Of a DNA stretch of 64,000 nucleotides, positions 12,024 to 23,967 are shown piece after piece. This DNA comes from Biancaea sappan (lineage: Eukaryota > Streptophyta > Magnoliopsida > Fabales > Fabaceae). The stretch's first letter is position 1. The number at the start of each line of letters is the position of its first letter. The stretch is taken from assembly GCA_037074585.1 (NCBI GenBank), contig CM073496.1:49045001-49109000 (forward strand), given 5' to 3'. Made by a program: the position numbers and the translations under genes. The notes beneath the pieces were generated by a model. It saw only the letters and a list, made by a program, of their open reading frames with translations, had not been told where the DNA came from and ran no database searches.

Positions 12024-13532
12024 ATGAGTGATTGTCTTTTCACAACGTTGTCAATGGAGAATCATCACCCTTCCACACTCTTGTCCATGGATTCAAGTGC
12101 ATCTTCTCATGAGGAGCTGGATTTGGAGATGAATAGGCAAATTATACTTTCCCGTCCACCGGATATTAATTTGCCCTTGTCAGCAGAGCGCAGTCCGCCT
12201 CCACAGCCATGGAGTTCTGATCCATGTGATATATTAGATGTTGGTCTTGGTACTCAGGGATACGAGACTGAGAGTTTCCTCAACATTCCCAAAGGTGGAA
12301 GGAAGTGTGCAAAACGAGTAGATAGCATATGGGGAGCTTGGTTTTTCTTCAGTTTCTATTTTAAGCCTGCATTGAATGAAAAATCCAAGGCCAAGATAAT
12401 CAGGGACGGCAACGGTGTTTCAGGGTTCGATAAGTCTGATCTTAAACTTGATGTTTTTATGGTCCAACATGACATGGAGAACATGTACATGTGGGTTTTC
12501 AAGGAGAGGCCAGAAAATGCATTGGGTAAGATGCAGCTGAGGAGTTACATGAATGGTCATTCTCGCCAAGGAGAGCGCCCATTTCCATTTAGTGTGGACA
12601 AGGGTTTTGTTCGATCCCATAGGATGCAACGAAAGCATTACAGGGGCCTATCAAACCCCCAATGTTTGCATGGCATTGAGGTTGTTCCATCACCAAATCT
12701 TATGGGTCTCGATGAGGATGAGCGGAAGAGGTGGATGGAACTTACTGGCAAGGATTTTAATTTCACTATTCCACCTGAAGCAAGTGATTTCAGTTCATGG
12801 AGAAATCTTCCCAACACCGACTTTGAACTTGAGAGACCACCTCCTCCAATCAAGAGTGCTCCAAATGCACACCCAAAGAAACTGCTTAATGGATCTGGGC
12901 TGAATTTGTCAACTCATCCTGCCCACCACAGTAATGGTGACGGAATGGATCTATCTCCGGTAAGCAGCAAGAGGAAGAAAGACTTCTTCCCTCATGTAAA
13001 TGATGATGAGTGTTACTTGGCTGTTAATCATCCTTCTGATCGGATTCCAGATATGGAAGTTCACCCAAGTGAACCGCACTGGCTGAGTGACTTCAGTGGA
13101 GTAATGAGGAATGTCTACGGACCCGTTACGGCTGCAAAAACTATTTATGAGGATGAACAGGGCTACCTGATTATCATCAGTCTGCCCTTTGTGGATCTTC
13201 CAAGTGTGAAAGTTTCTTGGAGGAATACTCTCACTCATGGTATCATAAAGGTTTCTTGTGTGAGTACATCTCGAAAGCCATTTATTAAGAGGCATGATAG
13301 AACATTCAAGCTTACTGATCCATCTTCTGAGCACTGCCCTCCTGGTGAGTTTGTCCGAGAAATTCCACTTTCTACTCGAATCCCAGAAGATGGAAATATA
13401 GAAGCATACTATGATGGGCCAGGATCAGTGCTTGAGATCACAGTACCAAAACTTCATGATGGACCTGAAGAGCATGAGGTTCGAGTTTGCCTCCGCCCTC
13501 ATCTGGGTGGTAATGATTTTATGTTGACTTGA
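12024..13532 (+). CDS. HSP20-like (alpha-crystallin domain) protein, copy 2
   Basis: Also 502 residues and collinear with copy 1. One residue is missing near 88 (FLNIPKGG against FLNPLPKGG) and compensated near 327 (HVNDDECY against HGHEEYY). The alpha-crystallin domain occupies about residues 368-490. The basic stretch is SSKRKK instead of SRKRKK. Most changes between copies are conservative and the frame is fully open, so both look functional and under constraint. The distance between the two ATGs is 4562 bases, consistent with a tandem duplication of leader exon, intron and ORF. Function of the family is uncertain; binding to the neighbouring Hsc70 products is possible but is not shown by sequence. 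Confidence 0.9.
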   Translation: MSDCLFTTLSMENHHPSTLLSMDSSASSHEELDLEMNRQIILSRPPDINLPLSAERSPPPQPWSSDPCDILDVGLGTQGYETESFLNIPKGGRKCAKRVDSIWGAWFFFSFYFKPALNEKSKAKIIRDGNGVSGFDKSDLKLDVFMVQHDMENMYMWVFKERPENALGKMQLRSYMNGHSRQGERPFPFSVDKGFVRSHRMQRKHYRGLSNPQCLHGIEVVPSPNLMGLDEDERKRWMELTGKDFNFTIPPEASDFSSWRNLPNTDFELERPPPPIKSAPNAHPKKLLNGSGLNLSTHPAHHSNGDGMDLSPVSSKRKKDFFPHVNDDECYLAVNHPSDRIPDMEVHPSEPHWLSDFSGVMRNVYGPVTAAKTIYEDEQGYLIIISLPFVDLPSVKVSWRNTLTHGIIKVSCVSTSRKPFIKRHDRTFKLTDPSSEHCPPGEFVREIPLSTRIPEDGNIEAYYDGPGSVLEITVPKLHDGPEEHEVRVCLRPHLGGNDFMLT

Positions 13533-14985
13533 GATACTTTTATAAAAAATTGTTTGGGTTGTCATCACCATGGTCCATATATCATTGTTTTACTAACATT
13601 GTATGATACAGTGTAATCTATGATACAAATGTGCGCTGTTTCACATTTGTTTTTAGCCATTTTTGCTCACTAATTGCCTGTTTCACTTGCATCCTTTGGC
13701 ATTCATTGTAATGACTCTGAATCATTGAATATCTGATTCTCATCATTCACATAAAAGTAATTATATCACTTTGATTATAGTGTTATATTTTGCGTTTACT
13801 TGTCTTAACATTTTATTGGTATGGTGCAAGCGCATAGCGCTTTATGCGGAGTGATATTACAAGATAAATTTTTTGATATTCGGTTATTTTGCTTATCACA
13901 CTGAACCAACTCCAATGGATAGAATGTCATAACTCCGAAAGTATTAGAAGTTTTCTCACTGAAAGAGTAATGTTCATTCCAGTGTATTACTGTAACAGAA
14001 ATTATTCTTTCATTAGAACATCTATGAGATAAGATGTGTGATTGCCGTTACTAAATTCTGCCACCATGAGTCTGTACTGTTTAAAATACAAGGAAATCTA
14101 GGAATAGGATTGATTCTATTTGCCACCATGTATGAGTCTATGATATTAAATAGCTGCTATTTGTGTAGCATGTACGTTGTTAGTTACGGCGTAAGTGGGG
14201 TGGGTAGTTACAATGAAGGTAATCTTAAGTTACGGTAGTGTTCCCAAGTTGTTGGATTGTCTAGGAATCTATCTGTGGCAAAAAGTCAACAGCCTGATAT
14301 TATGTAGAGCGTGTGTTCCGTGTGTATGTGTTATGGAGTGCCCACGGCAACGTGAAGGGTCGGTGGTTGATATTGATATTTAGGGAACAGAAGCAGCCAA
14401 TTGTAGAGGATACTTAATTCTGCTTTTCTAGTGTCGTGAGATTCGAGAGTTTGCGTTGGTCAAGGATGGCGTCTGGCTGGAGGATAATTTTTTCTCTGCT
14501 CAACTATGGAACAAATGGTCACTGGATAATCATCAACTACTTTTAACTTTTCCTTTTATTAAGAACAATAGGCATCAAGAAAATTAGCCCCTCGCCTGTT
14601 GACGCATGGAAAATTAAAAAGAAAAAGAAAGTTTGAATATTATTAAATAAATTAAAATTTTTACTTTTTTTTTTGGTCTGCAAAATTTATGCTAATTAAA
14701 CCCACGCTTCTTTACTTGGACGAAATAACAGTAACTTTGAACCCAGACACGTTTGTATGATGGGCTTAGATATCAGGTTGCAGAAATGAGATGATAGTCG
14801 TAATAGATTTACGACGGGCTCGTGGCCTATCTTGTTAAACTGAACGAGGCACTAGGTCTAAATCTTACATTTATCATGCTTACTATTAACAAGTGAGTTG
14901 TTCCGAACTAGGGAGTAAATAGAGGGAAAGAGATCGAAATAACTATCCAAATTATATATTGTAAAAATCGAACTGCAGCGTCTGA
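13533..14985. other. Intergenic region between the HSP20-like genes and the Hsc70 cluster
   Basis: The first 340 bases match the flank of HSP20-like gene 1. The rest is unremarkable DNA. Open frames at 14038-14383 carry no recognisable domain. The HSP20-like genes and the Hsc70 genes converge here (+ strand on the left, - strand on the right), so the region holds the 3' ends of both. Confidence 0.45.
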
Positions 14986-15242
14986 GATTTATAGCATGAA
15001 ACCAATTTTGGGATAGCTATTCTTTTTGCATGAGTCTTTATACCTTGGGTTGTTAGTACAACTCATGCAAAATAGAGTAACATGGTGTCTCAGTAGAAGG
15101 CACACAACAGAAGCATAGGCTTCAAAACTAATTGCACTAGTCAAGATAATACCAACGAAATTAAAAAACAATGACAATACATTGGCTAATTGTAACTTCG
15201 AAAACAAATCACATAAATTCAGCTTAAGAGGAAAGAGGACAT

Positions 15243-17799
15243 TTAGTCGACTTCCTCAATTTTGGGGCCAGCAGCCCCACTTCCACCAGCTGGGGGGCCA
15301 TCGTCATCCATGGCTCCGCCCATGTCAGGACCACCAGCACCCTGGTACATCTTGGCGATGATAGGGTTGCAGATGCTTTCCAGTTCCTTCATTTTGTCCT
15401 CAAACTCATCCGCCTCTGCAAGCTGGTTGCTGTCTAGCCACTGGATGGCCTGCTCAATGGCATCCTCAATCTTCTTCTTATCCGATGGATCAAGTTTTCC
15501 TGCAATCTTCTCATCCTTCACAGTATTCCTCATGTTGTACGAGTAGTTCTCCAATGCATTCTTTGCCTCAACCTTTTTTTTATGCTCTTCATCTTCGGAT
15601 TTGTACTTCTCAGCCTCTTGAACCATTTTCTCAATCTCTTCCTTCGAAAGTCTACCCTTGTCATTGGTGATAGTGATCTTGTTCTTCTGGCCAGTAGTCT
15701 TATCCTCCGCGGAGACATTCAGGATACCATTGGCATCAATGTCAAAGCACACTGTAATTTGTGGAACACCCCTTGGCGCAGGAGGAATGCCTGAGAGTTC
15801 AAATTTACCTAGCAAGTTGTTATCCCTAGTCCTAGTTCTCTCACCTTCATAGACCTGGATCAATACACCAGGCTGATTGTCAGAATAGGTAGAGAAAACC
15901 TGCTCTTTCTTTGTCGGAATGGTAGTGTTCCTGGGGATCAAAACTGTCATCACACCACCAGCAGTTTCCAAACCAAGGGAGAGTGGGGTAACATCCAGAA
16001 GGAGAAGGTCCTGGACTTTCTCATTGCCTTCGCCACTCAAGATAGCAGCTTGGACAGCAGCACCATATGCAACAGCCTCGTCAGGGTTAATGCTCTTGCA
16101 GAGCTCCTTCCCATTAAAGAAATCCTGAAGAAGTTGTTGAACCTTGGGAATTCTAGTGGAACCACCAACAAGGACAACATCATGGACAGTTCTCTTATCC
16201 ATCTTAGCATCTCTTAAACACTTCTCAACTGGTTCCATACACTTCCTAAAGAGATCCATGTTGAGTTCCTCAAATCTGGCACGAGTAATGGTGGAATAGA
16301 AATCAATTCCCTCATATAGAGAATCAATTTCAATAGTGGTCTGGGCAGTGGATGACAGAGTCCTCTTAGCCCTCTCACAAGCAGTCCTCAGCCTCCTAAG
16401 TGCTCTGGGATTGCCACTAATGTCCTTCTTATTTTTTCTCTTGAACTCCTGGACAAAGTGGTTCACCATCCTGTTATCAAAATCCTCACCTCCAAGATGA
16501 GTGTCTCCAGCTGTGGCTTTCACCTCAAAGATACCCTCTTCAATAGTAAGTAAAGAGACATCAAAAGTACCACCACCAAGATCAAAAATCAGGACATTCT
16601 TCTCACCAACACTCGTTGCCTTCTTGTCAAGACCATAAGCAATGGCCGCAGCTGTAGGCTCATTGATAATTCGCATAACATTAAGGCCAGCGATAACACC
16701 TGCATCCTTGGTGGCTTGTCGCTGAGAGTCATTAAAGTAAGCAGGGACAGTAACAACAGCGTTTTTTATTGTGGAGCCAAGATAGGCCTCAGCAATCTCA
16801 CGCATCTTCATAAGTACCATTGAAGATATCTCTTCTGCAGCAAATTGCTTATCTTCACCCTTGTAGTTGACTACAATCATTGGCTTGTCGCCAGGGCCAG
16901 AAATGACCTTGAAAGGCCACAATTTAATATCGCTCTGAACAGATGCATCAGTAAACCTACGACCAATTAACCTCTTGGCATCTGAAAACATTAATTCAAG
17001 TCATTTAGGATGATAATCCAAATTATGATATTAGCAGAAATTCCAAAAAAGACAGTATATAATTAATCTACATAATTCTTAGAAATACTACGATATCAAA
17101 GACAAAACCACGTCATCAGGATCGTGAACATGAATCTATCTGATGCTCTATTAAGGATCTTATAAAGCTATCCAGAGTACCAAGTTTTACAAACTTCTGA
17201 AAGAATCTCATTACATGCTTAGCTAAGACTACTTCACATAATTAGAAGGCCTGAATCATACTGTGTAGTCCTTCAAGTTGAATGGGTTTTGCCAAACTAA
17301 AAAGAACACCAGATATCTTGAAAACAGGGCAAAAAAGGAAAACCTAAATACCTAGATCCATACTTGTGACGTTAGCCGTTAGTTGAAGAGAAATTGAATT
17401 CAGCAATAAATATGCCAAGCGGATAAACTGAACCAAATAAAACACAGATTTACACGGTCAATATCAAGTCACCACATAAACTCATCGCTGTAACAAGTTT
17501 AAGAACAAAAACTATGGATCTACAGATTAGACATGGTCATGCATACAAACTTCAATTAAAAAGCAAGTTGCATGGCAGATCATACCGAAGACAGTGTTCG
17601 TGGGGTTCATGGCGACCTGGTTCTTGGCGGCATCACCGATCAAACGCTCGGTGTCAGTGAAACCGACGTAGGACGGCGTCGTTCTGTTGCCCTGGTCGTT
17701 GGCGATAATCTCAACACGGTCATGTTGCCAGACTCCGACGCAGGAGTAGGTGGTTCCAAGATCGATTCCGATAGCTGGACCCTCTCCTTTTCCGGCCAT
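15243..17799 (-). CDS. Cytosolic heat shock cognate 70 kDa protein, copy 1
   Basis: Two exons, 17799-17586 and 16981-15243, joined across a 604-base intron (donor CTTCG|GTATG, acceptor TTTTCAG|AT), encode 650 residues, the normal length for plant cytosolic Hsc70. The intron position, inside the codon for D72, is the usual one for this plant family. Signatures: IDLGTTYS at 12-19, IFDLGGGTFDV at 203-213, VVLVGGSTRIPKVQQ near 340. The nucleotide-binding domain covers about 1-385, followed by the substrate-binding domain, a Gly/Ala-rich tail (GAGGPDMGGAM) and C-terminal EEVD, the TPR-cochaperone docking motif of cytosolic members. It is an ATP-driven chaperone acting with J-proteins and Hop/CHIP-type partners. 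The promoter has a perfect heat-shock element, so some heat induction is likely. Only seven residues differ from copy 2. Confidence 0.97.
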
Positions 17800-18020
17800 T
17801 GCGTTTTAGGAGGTTGTGTCGGCGAGTGAAAGGAGAGATCTAAGAAGATCGAAACCACAGCGCCTCCCCCCCGGGTTTCAAACTTCAGTTGAGCAAGAGG
17901 ACGCGGAAAGATGCAAGAGTTAGCTTATATATTATTAGGGTTTGGGTTCCTTCCAGAATGTTCTGATACCGATTTCTTTGGAACCGTTGGATTAGCATAT
18001 CAGAAATTTCTCGGTTATAG
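17800..18020 (-). promoter_or_regulatory. Promoter and 5' leader of Hsc70 copy 1 with heat-shock elements
   Basis: At 17951-17963 the + strand reads TTCCAGAATGTTC, a perfect three-unit heat-shock element (TTC-N2-GAA-N2-TTC). A two-unit GAAATTTC lies at 18003-18010. A TATA box (ATATATAAG on the - strand) lies at about 17924-17932, roughly 20 bases downstream of the element and 125 bases before the ATG. An AAACCCTAA telo-box lies at about 17935-17944. All except small differences are kept in copy 2. Confidence 0.8.
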
Positions 18021-18515
18021 ATCAGCCTTTTCCTTATGGTTTCGGGGCTTGATAATTGATTCCTCTGCGCCTGCCGTTTCCTCGTGTTTTCCACTTCTTT
18101 GTCATATAAACACATTATTATTATGACAAGTTAGTAGGCCGTTAGAAATTTTTGTATATCGTTCACGATTTAATTGCATCAATTGATAACAAATTATGAA
18201 AATTTGACTTAGAAAACTTGTAACTATATTATGATTTTTTTTACCGTAGTATTGTAATAAAGTAGTATTAAATATTATTTTTTTAATTTTTTACATATAT
18301 TTTTCATTAGATGTAATCATTTTTATTGCATTATCAAAGATTAAATATAAACATTTTTTCAAACGCGAATATTAACCTCGTTTGCCATCTTATTTGTCAA
18401 AACAAGGTAGATTTTATAGATAAAGCCCTTAAAAAAAAACATAATGTCATTGAAGAAATTTTGACATATATTTAAAAAAAAAGTTGGCCTGACTTGACCT
18501 TAATAATATAATGAA
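18021..18515. other. AT-rich flank of Hsc70-1 including the empty site of the Tat/Athila-type insertion
   Basis: No gene. Around 18405-18425 the sequence ACAAGGTAGATTTTATAG runs straight into AAAGCCCTTAAAAAA, while in U2 the same two halves are separated by an 8 kb retrotransposon (28498-36485). This is the unoccupied paralogous site. Confidence 0.7.
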
Positions 18516-19172
18516 TCTATTCGGTACGCCGACCTTATAACTTATAAGTTAGCTTATAATTTATTTGACTAACTCATAACTTATTTGACCAACTTATAAA
18601 CTCGTTAAAAGTGTTCGGTAAACAAACTTATAATTTATTATAACTTAATAAGTTACTTTAAATAATTTATAACTTATGTACTTTTCTTCCTATTTTACTT
18701 TTGTTATTCTATGAAAATATCTATTATACCCTTCATATCAATTATACTCTTCATATTCATTATACTCTTATATATAAATATATATAATATATATAAATAT
18801 AAAAAATATGTAAATATATTTTATTATAATATATATACATATATGTATATATATATATATATATATATTATGTAAAAACATATTATTCATATATAAAATA
18901 TAATAAAATATATAAATATATATGCTAAATGAATTTAATATATAATAATAATTTAAATTAATTTAATTAAAAATAAAAATGATATATTTATTTATATTAT
19001 TTTGAAATTAAAAATATATGTCATTTTATATTATTTTACACTTTTCAACTACTTCAACAGTTACTTTTATCGAATATTTGTAATTCAATGAGTTAGCTTA
19101 TAAGCTATCAGTTAACAGATTAATTCGCTTATAAGCTGCCCATTAACTTATAAGTTAATTTTACCGAACAGA
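18516..19172. mobile_element. MITE-like element with inverted ends (U1 only)
   Basis: The left end reads TCTATTCGGTACGCC... CTTATAACTTATAAGTTAGC, and the reverse complement of the right end reads TCTGTTCGGTAAAAT... TTAACTTATAAGTTAATG. These are imperfect terminal inverted repeats around an AT-rich core with no coding capacity. U2 lacks the block: its flanks join at about 36575-36585. The target duplication is not clear by eye, so the superfamily is left open. Confidence 0.6.
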
Positions 19173-21829
19173 ACTTGAGAATAAATAGGGTTATGGCTAT
19201 GGTGCCCGACTTCGGCATTTTTTTTAAAATTTCACAATAGCTTATTATATAACTTCACTCTTTTTTATCAAACTTAGTTTAAATAATATTTTTAGTCTCT
19301 GTAATTTTATCTAAACTTAATTTTTGATCCCTAAAGTTTAAAAACATTGATTTTGGTCTCTATAATTTTTAAAGTTACAAAAATGGTGCTTATCGTCAAC
19401 TACCATTAGTCTTTGTTTATATGACATTAAATAAAACATTCCTTTCAACATTGATTTCCACATCATTAGTCAACTTAAACAAAAAGAATATATTATTTTT
19501 AAATAAAAAAGACATTACAAAAAATATTTATTTTTTACACTTTTAACATATATAATTATTTTGACATTATAATTTATATAATATTAATTTCTCATATTCT
19601 AAATTTAAATATAAAAATGAAGTTAATTTTAATAAATTTTTAATTTTCATTTTTTAAATTTTATATAAGATTATTCAAATGAAATTAGAGAGAGAGAGAG
19701 AGGGAGAGAGAGAGAGATAAATTCCTTATTTTTATTTTTTGATGAAGTTCAATAATTTCAATTTACATTTAAATTTAAAAAATGAGAAATTATTAATATA
19801 AAAATTATAATGTCAACAAATTTATATATGTTAAAAAAGCAAAAAATAAATTTTTTTAATATCATTTATTTTATTTAAAAATATTTGTTTTTCTAAGGTG
19901 GCTGATAATGTAGAAATTCATGTTGAATGAAATGTCTTATTCAATAACACATAAGCAAAGACTAATGATAGTTGACAATATGATCATTTCTTGTAACTTT
20001 AGAAATTATAGGGACCAAAATTAATGTTTTTTTTAACTATGGACACCAAAATTAAGTTTAGGTAAAATTATAGGATTAAAAGTACTATTTAACCTTAAAC
20101 TTACATAAAATAAAAGTGAAACCCATTAAACCCTCTTTACATTAATCATTTGCCAATTCCATTTTCTTCAAACAATTTCCAATTATTATTTAACATGGAA
20201 GAACTAAAAATTTAGCCCAATAGCTAAATATCTACATAGAAAAGCAATACCATCAACTTGCTCACTATGACCAACTACTAATAGATTATTTAGTAAAAAT
20301 TAAATTATTAGAGCATGCCTCTTTTACTGAATTAATTTTAATTGAATGTTACCTGAATATTTAATTATAATATTTAATACCAGATCCTTTTTCTCAACAT
20401 ATTTTTTAGTGTCTATAATAATATACCGTCATTAAGAGAAGACAATTTGTTTGGAGTGACGGATAAAAATAAAGTCAGCTTTAGTTTGAATACTTTTTAT
20501 TATAGATACTAAATATGTTAAATTTTGGATCAAATTTTTATCTTATTTGTATTTCTTTTGAGTCTTTGATATGTTAATTATTTATTTGATAAATATTTTT
20601 TATATTGTTTAGCTATAATAAGTAGTACATTATAAAATACGAAGTTTAATTTTTATTTTTTCTTTTAAAGGGCCTGGCCTTGAACCAATCAAAATATTAT
20701 TACGATTAAAAAGGCCTAAGACCGTGTTATTCCGTGATAAGTGATAACACTTCCCCATTGGCAGTACTAAATAATTTTGCTTTTAAGTTTAGATTTGATT
20801 ATAATGATATTAACGCAGGCCTAATTGTAGTTGAAAAATATCTGATGAGATTTAAGTTAATTGTTTCTTTAATTTTTTTTATTTAAATCGTATAATTTAA
20901 AACAAACAGTTGTGATCAAGAATATAAAAATTATGTTCTCAACACAAATATGAAAATATCCATTTTCCTGTTCTTGGAGGCATTTAACAGTTTATCATGA
21001 GAGATTTTTTAGTTCTATATTTAAATTATGTACTCGAGTAATATGAGAGGAAGTAGTGTAATATAAGAGATAAGATGAGAAAATAATAGATCTAACAATA
21101 TTTTTTTTTCTCTCATTAGTCATTCCTTTCATTAGATGCGTCTTCATTTTCTGGTAGAAGATTTTATTTAATAAATATTAGATATAGTGTAACGTGCCTA
21201 GAAAGATAGTACTCTATAAGTCAGGTCGGAAATATTAGTAAATGGGTATTTTGGATTTAGAAAATAAGTTTGTTAAAAAATGGGCCTAAATGGGACTTGT
21301 AAGCTGGCCTTTTTTTTATTTTTTATAAAAAATATATTATTTAGTATAAATAATCTTACTTTATTATATTTTTTATATTTTATAACATTATATTCAATAA
21401 ATATAACAAACTTGGCTATGAAAACTTTTGCAATTTTTTAAAAAGCAATGTAGAATTTTCAAAGTTAAATATAATATAGTTAATTGAAAATAAAAACATT
21501 AAAGTTTTTGGTTATTTAAAAATATTCAAAAAGTAATATTTTATATATATAAATTATATTTTAATAAACAAATATTTAAATTTTTTACTAAAAAAATTTA
21601 AAATTATATTATTTAAATTTAAAAAAAAATGTGGCCTACGGGCCAAGGTGATGGCCTTGGTCTTAATAAATTGGCCCGTTTAACATTTAGCTCAATTTAA
21701 ATTGATTGAGCCGACCCGTTTAATAGTACTATAGAAAGATGAATTTAAAGGACTACACCTATATTGGCCTTACAAAGGCCCATTTGTGCAAGATACTCAA
21801 TCCATGGGCAACTGCATTTACCATTCCTT
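19173..21829. other. AT-rich non-coding part of U1
   Basis: Collinear with U2 36590-37750 and 42973-44310. It contains two facing copies of phrases such as CCTAAACTTAATTTTTGATCC near 19310 and AAAATTAAGTTTAGGTAAAA near 20050, suggesting a decayed element with inverted arms at 19255-20100. The site corresponding to the U2 Helitron-2 insertion is near 20333 and is empty. No genes. Confidence 0.5.
19255..20100. repeat. Old inverted-repeat element, present in both duplication units
   Basis: The left arm (AATAATATTTTTAGTCTCTG... CTAAACTTAATTTTTGATCC... AATGGTGCTTATCGTCAACT) is mirrored by the right arm (AGTTGACAATATGATCATTT... ACCAAAATTAAGTTTAGGTA... AAAGTACTATTTAACC). The same structure occurs in U2 at about 36690-37520, so it predates the duplication. 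AG-rich microsatellite DNA lies at 19687-19718 inside the U1 copy. The class is unknown; it resembles a foldback or MULE-type non-autonomous element. Confidence 0.5.
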
Positions 21830-21840
21830 AGACGCAGCCC

Positions 21841-22531
21841 CCACCCATTCTCTCATTCTCCTTCATTTTTTCGTTCATTTTCTTCTCCTCTCCTCCATGA
21901 GAGTTTTTCCCCCATGTCCGAGCAGCTTATGCCGGTGCTGGCACCAGAAGGGTCCTGGGCTTTTCTCCACACGCTGATCTCGCTAAGCCACTTAGGGATG
22001 CTCATGTTCCCTTTAAGATCCATATTGTGAAAGACCACAACGTGAAAGAGCATTTGTGCTTGGAGGTGGAGAGGTTGGGACTGAGTGCGATGGTCATGGG
22101 TAGTTGAGGATTCGACGTTGTTTGTCGAGGCAGTGATGGGAGGCTCAAGAGCATCAATGATTTTGTGTGCATCTTTGTGTTTGTCTGATGGTTGTGGTCT
22201 AGTATCCTGATGTTAAGGATGATGGACTTGGTGGCAACAATATTGGTATTGCCTTAATAAAAAAAAAAAATTATTGCTAGAAGACCTATTTTGTTTTTTT
22301 TTTTTATAAGAGTATTGAGATGAAGTATGTTACTCATACTTTTTAGTCTTTTATTATTATTCTTTAGATCTAGGTATTATTTTTAAGATATTACCTTAGA
22401 TTATGTATCTTTTTTTCTATAAGTTCAAATTTATACTTTAATAATTTATCTTTAGGTCTTGTTAAATCTTACGTATTCCTGATTTGATACATTTTTAATG
22501 AAAATTATTTTTATCTGTTCAAAAAAAAAAA
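21841..22531 (+). pseudogene. Processed (retroposed) pseudogene of a universal-stress-protein family gene
   Basis: An intronless insert ends in an A tract (22521-22531) and is flanked by ACGCAGCCC (21832-21840) and ATACAGCCC (22532-22540), a decayed 9-bp target duplication. U2 has an uninterrupted ACAGAGCCC at this place. From 21978 on the + strand one reads DLAKPLRDAHVPFKIHIVKD, then LCLEVERLGLSAMVMGS, then a TGA stop, then GSDGRLKSINDF. This pattern is that of the plant USP/adenine-nucleotide alpha-hydrolase-like family. A second stop and a frame change follow, then what looks like 3' UTR with an internal A run at 22259-22270. Upstream is CT-rich leader sequence. It is a dead copy of an mRNA, probably mobilised by LINE machinery. 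Confidence 0.8.
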
Positions 22532-22540
22532 ATACAGCCC

Positions 22541-23201
22541 AAGTTGCACATGACTACATTCACATTCTTTTTTTCTTTTCCAGTCCAAAAAAAATTCATT
22601 TTTCTCACTTCTCTTCTTCTTCTTGATAAAATATTTTCCTTGTAATTTTTTGTAATTTGTAATTATTTTTTAATTTAAAATCTTACAATTATTTTTTTAA
22701 TAATTTTGTAAAAGTAATTTTGAATAACCTTTATCGTTAAACTTTCGTTAACATGCCATTTAATTTTATTGGTATTAGCTAATTATAAGTTCATTTGGCA
22801 TTCCGAATATATATATATATACACAAGTAAAATTCAGTCACCTAGTTACATATATTCAATCACCAAGTTACATATAATTTAGATCCTATGTTATGCATGT
22901 AAATTAATTTTATCTCATTATGTGCTCTTACTCCGTTCAATGGTATAACTTTTTCACCTTCAAATTATTAATAAATGACACATGGTTAACTACATCAACA
23001 AAATTAATTAATAATATATCAATGAAAGTTTAATAATGGGAATTGATAAATATCTTTTTGACCAAGTGAGTTTTTGTCACAAGAAGTCGATTTTCAATAG
23101 TCTAAATTTTTCGTTGGGGTCAATGTCATTAGAAAACCGAGGATTATGTCGTAGACTCTAATTGCTTAAATTAGTATGGGGAGAAGAAAAACAACTAAAA
23201 A

Positions 23202-23233
<32 letters not shown>

Positions 23234-23967
23234 CTGTACTAAACAATAAAAAAAAATTACAAATTAAATGAAATTATTAAGCAAGAGAATTTTTTAACTT
23301 TCCTTTTTTTATTGGAGAAATAGTGCAGGCACAGCTGTAAGTTTTCTTACTCCATCTTGAATGAAAAAATAAGTTAGTCTTAAGTCCGTCTTTAAGTTAG
23401 TCTTAAATTTAAAAAAAAAAGAAAAAAGTTATTCTTAAGTCAAATTGGTATTTGATTCAAGTTTTCCCTCTAAGAATTTGATTAGTTCGTGTTTGGTTTT
23501 ACATTAAATTTTTATAAATTATAATTGAGATTACATTAACATAATTTTAGTGTAAAATAGTGTATTTGTGACTTGTGAGCCTTTGAATTAACATGATTTT
23601 ATTTTCAAATTATAATTTCAGTAAAAATTTATGTTATTGTTTCTATAAATCATGATTTGTTTAAATTTAAAGTTTTTAAAAATTAATTTTATAAACTATA
23701 ATTTATCTAAACATAAGCACGTTTCACAAGCGAACGAGTTTTTAATGAAGCATGTGTTGTATTTTACTTATAACGAAAAAAATCTGAAATTAGAGAAGTT
23801 TTCAACATGTGATGCCTAAATTAAGGTTGGTTATCTTTCCTCTTATCATTCGAGTTATAACCATCATGCAACTTCAGGCATGAAAAGACTGATAACAACA
23901 ACATACGTGGTATACAGCTAGGTTGCCATATCATGGGAAAATTAATGCATATGATTGGTGGTAAATA
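22541..23967. other. AT-rich non-coding part of U1, right end
   Basis: Collinear with U2 44370-45840. TA microsatellites at 22808-22822 and 23204-23232 differ in length from U2, where the first is expanded to about 43 bases at 44632-44674. No genes. Confidence 0.5.

Noticed and set aside
13977..14400. Open frames between HSP20-like gene 2 and Hsc70
   Set aside because: Short, overlapping, no domain, no match to the paralogous flank.
15262..16128. Several open frames antisense to Hsc70 exon 2 (and again at 25154-26020)
   Set aside because: Antisense open frames over Hsp70 coding sequence are a known artefact of its codon use; no domain and no independent support.
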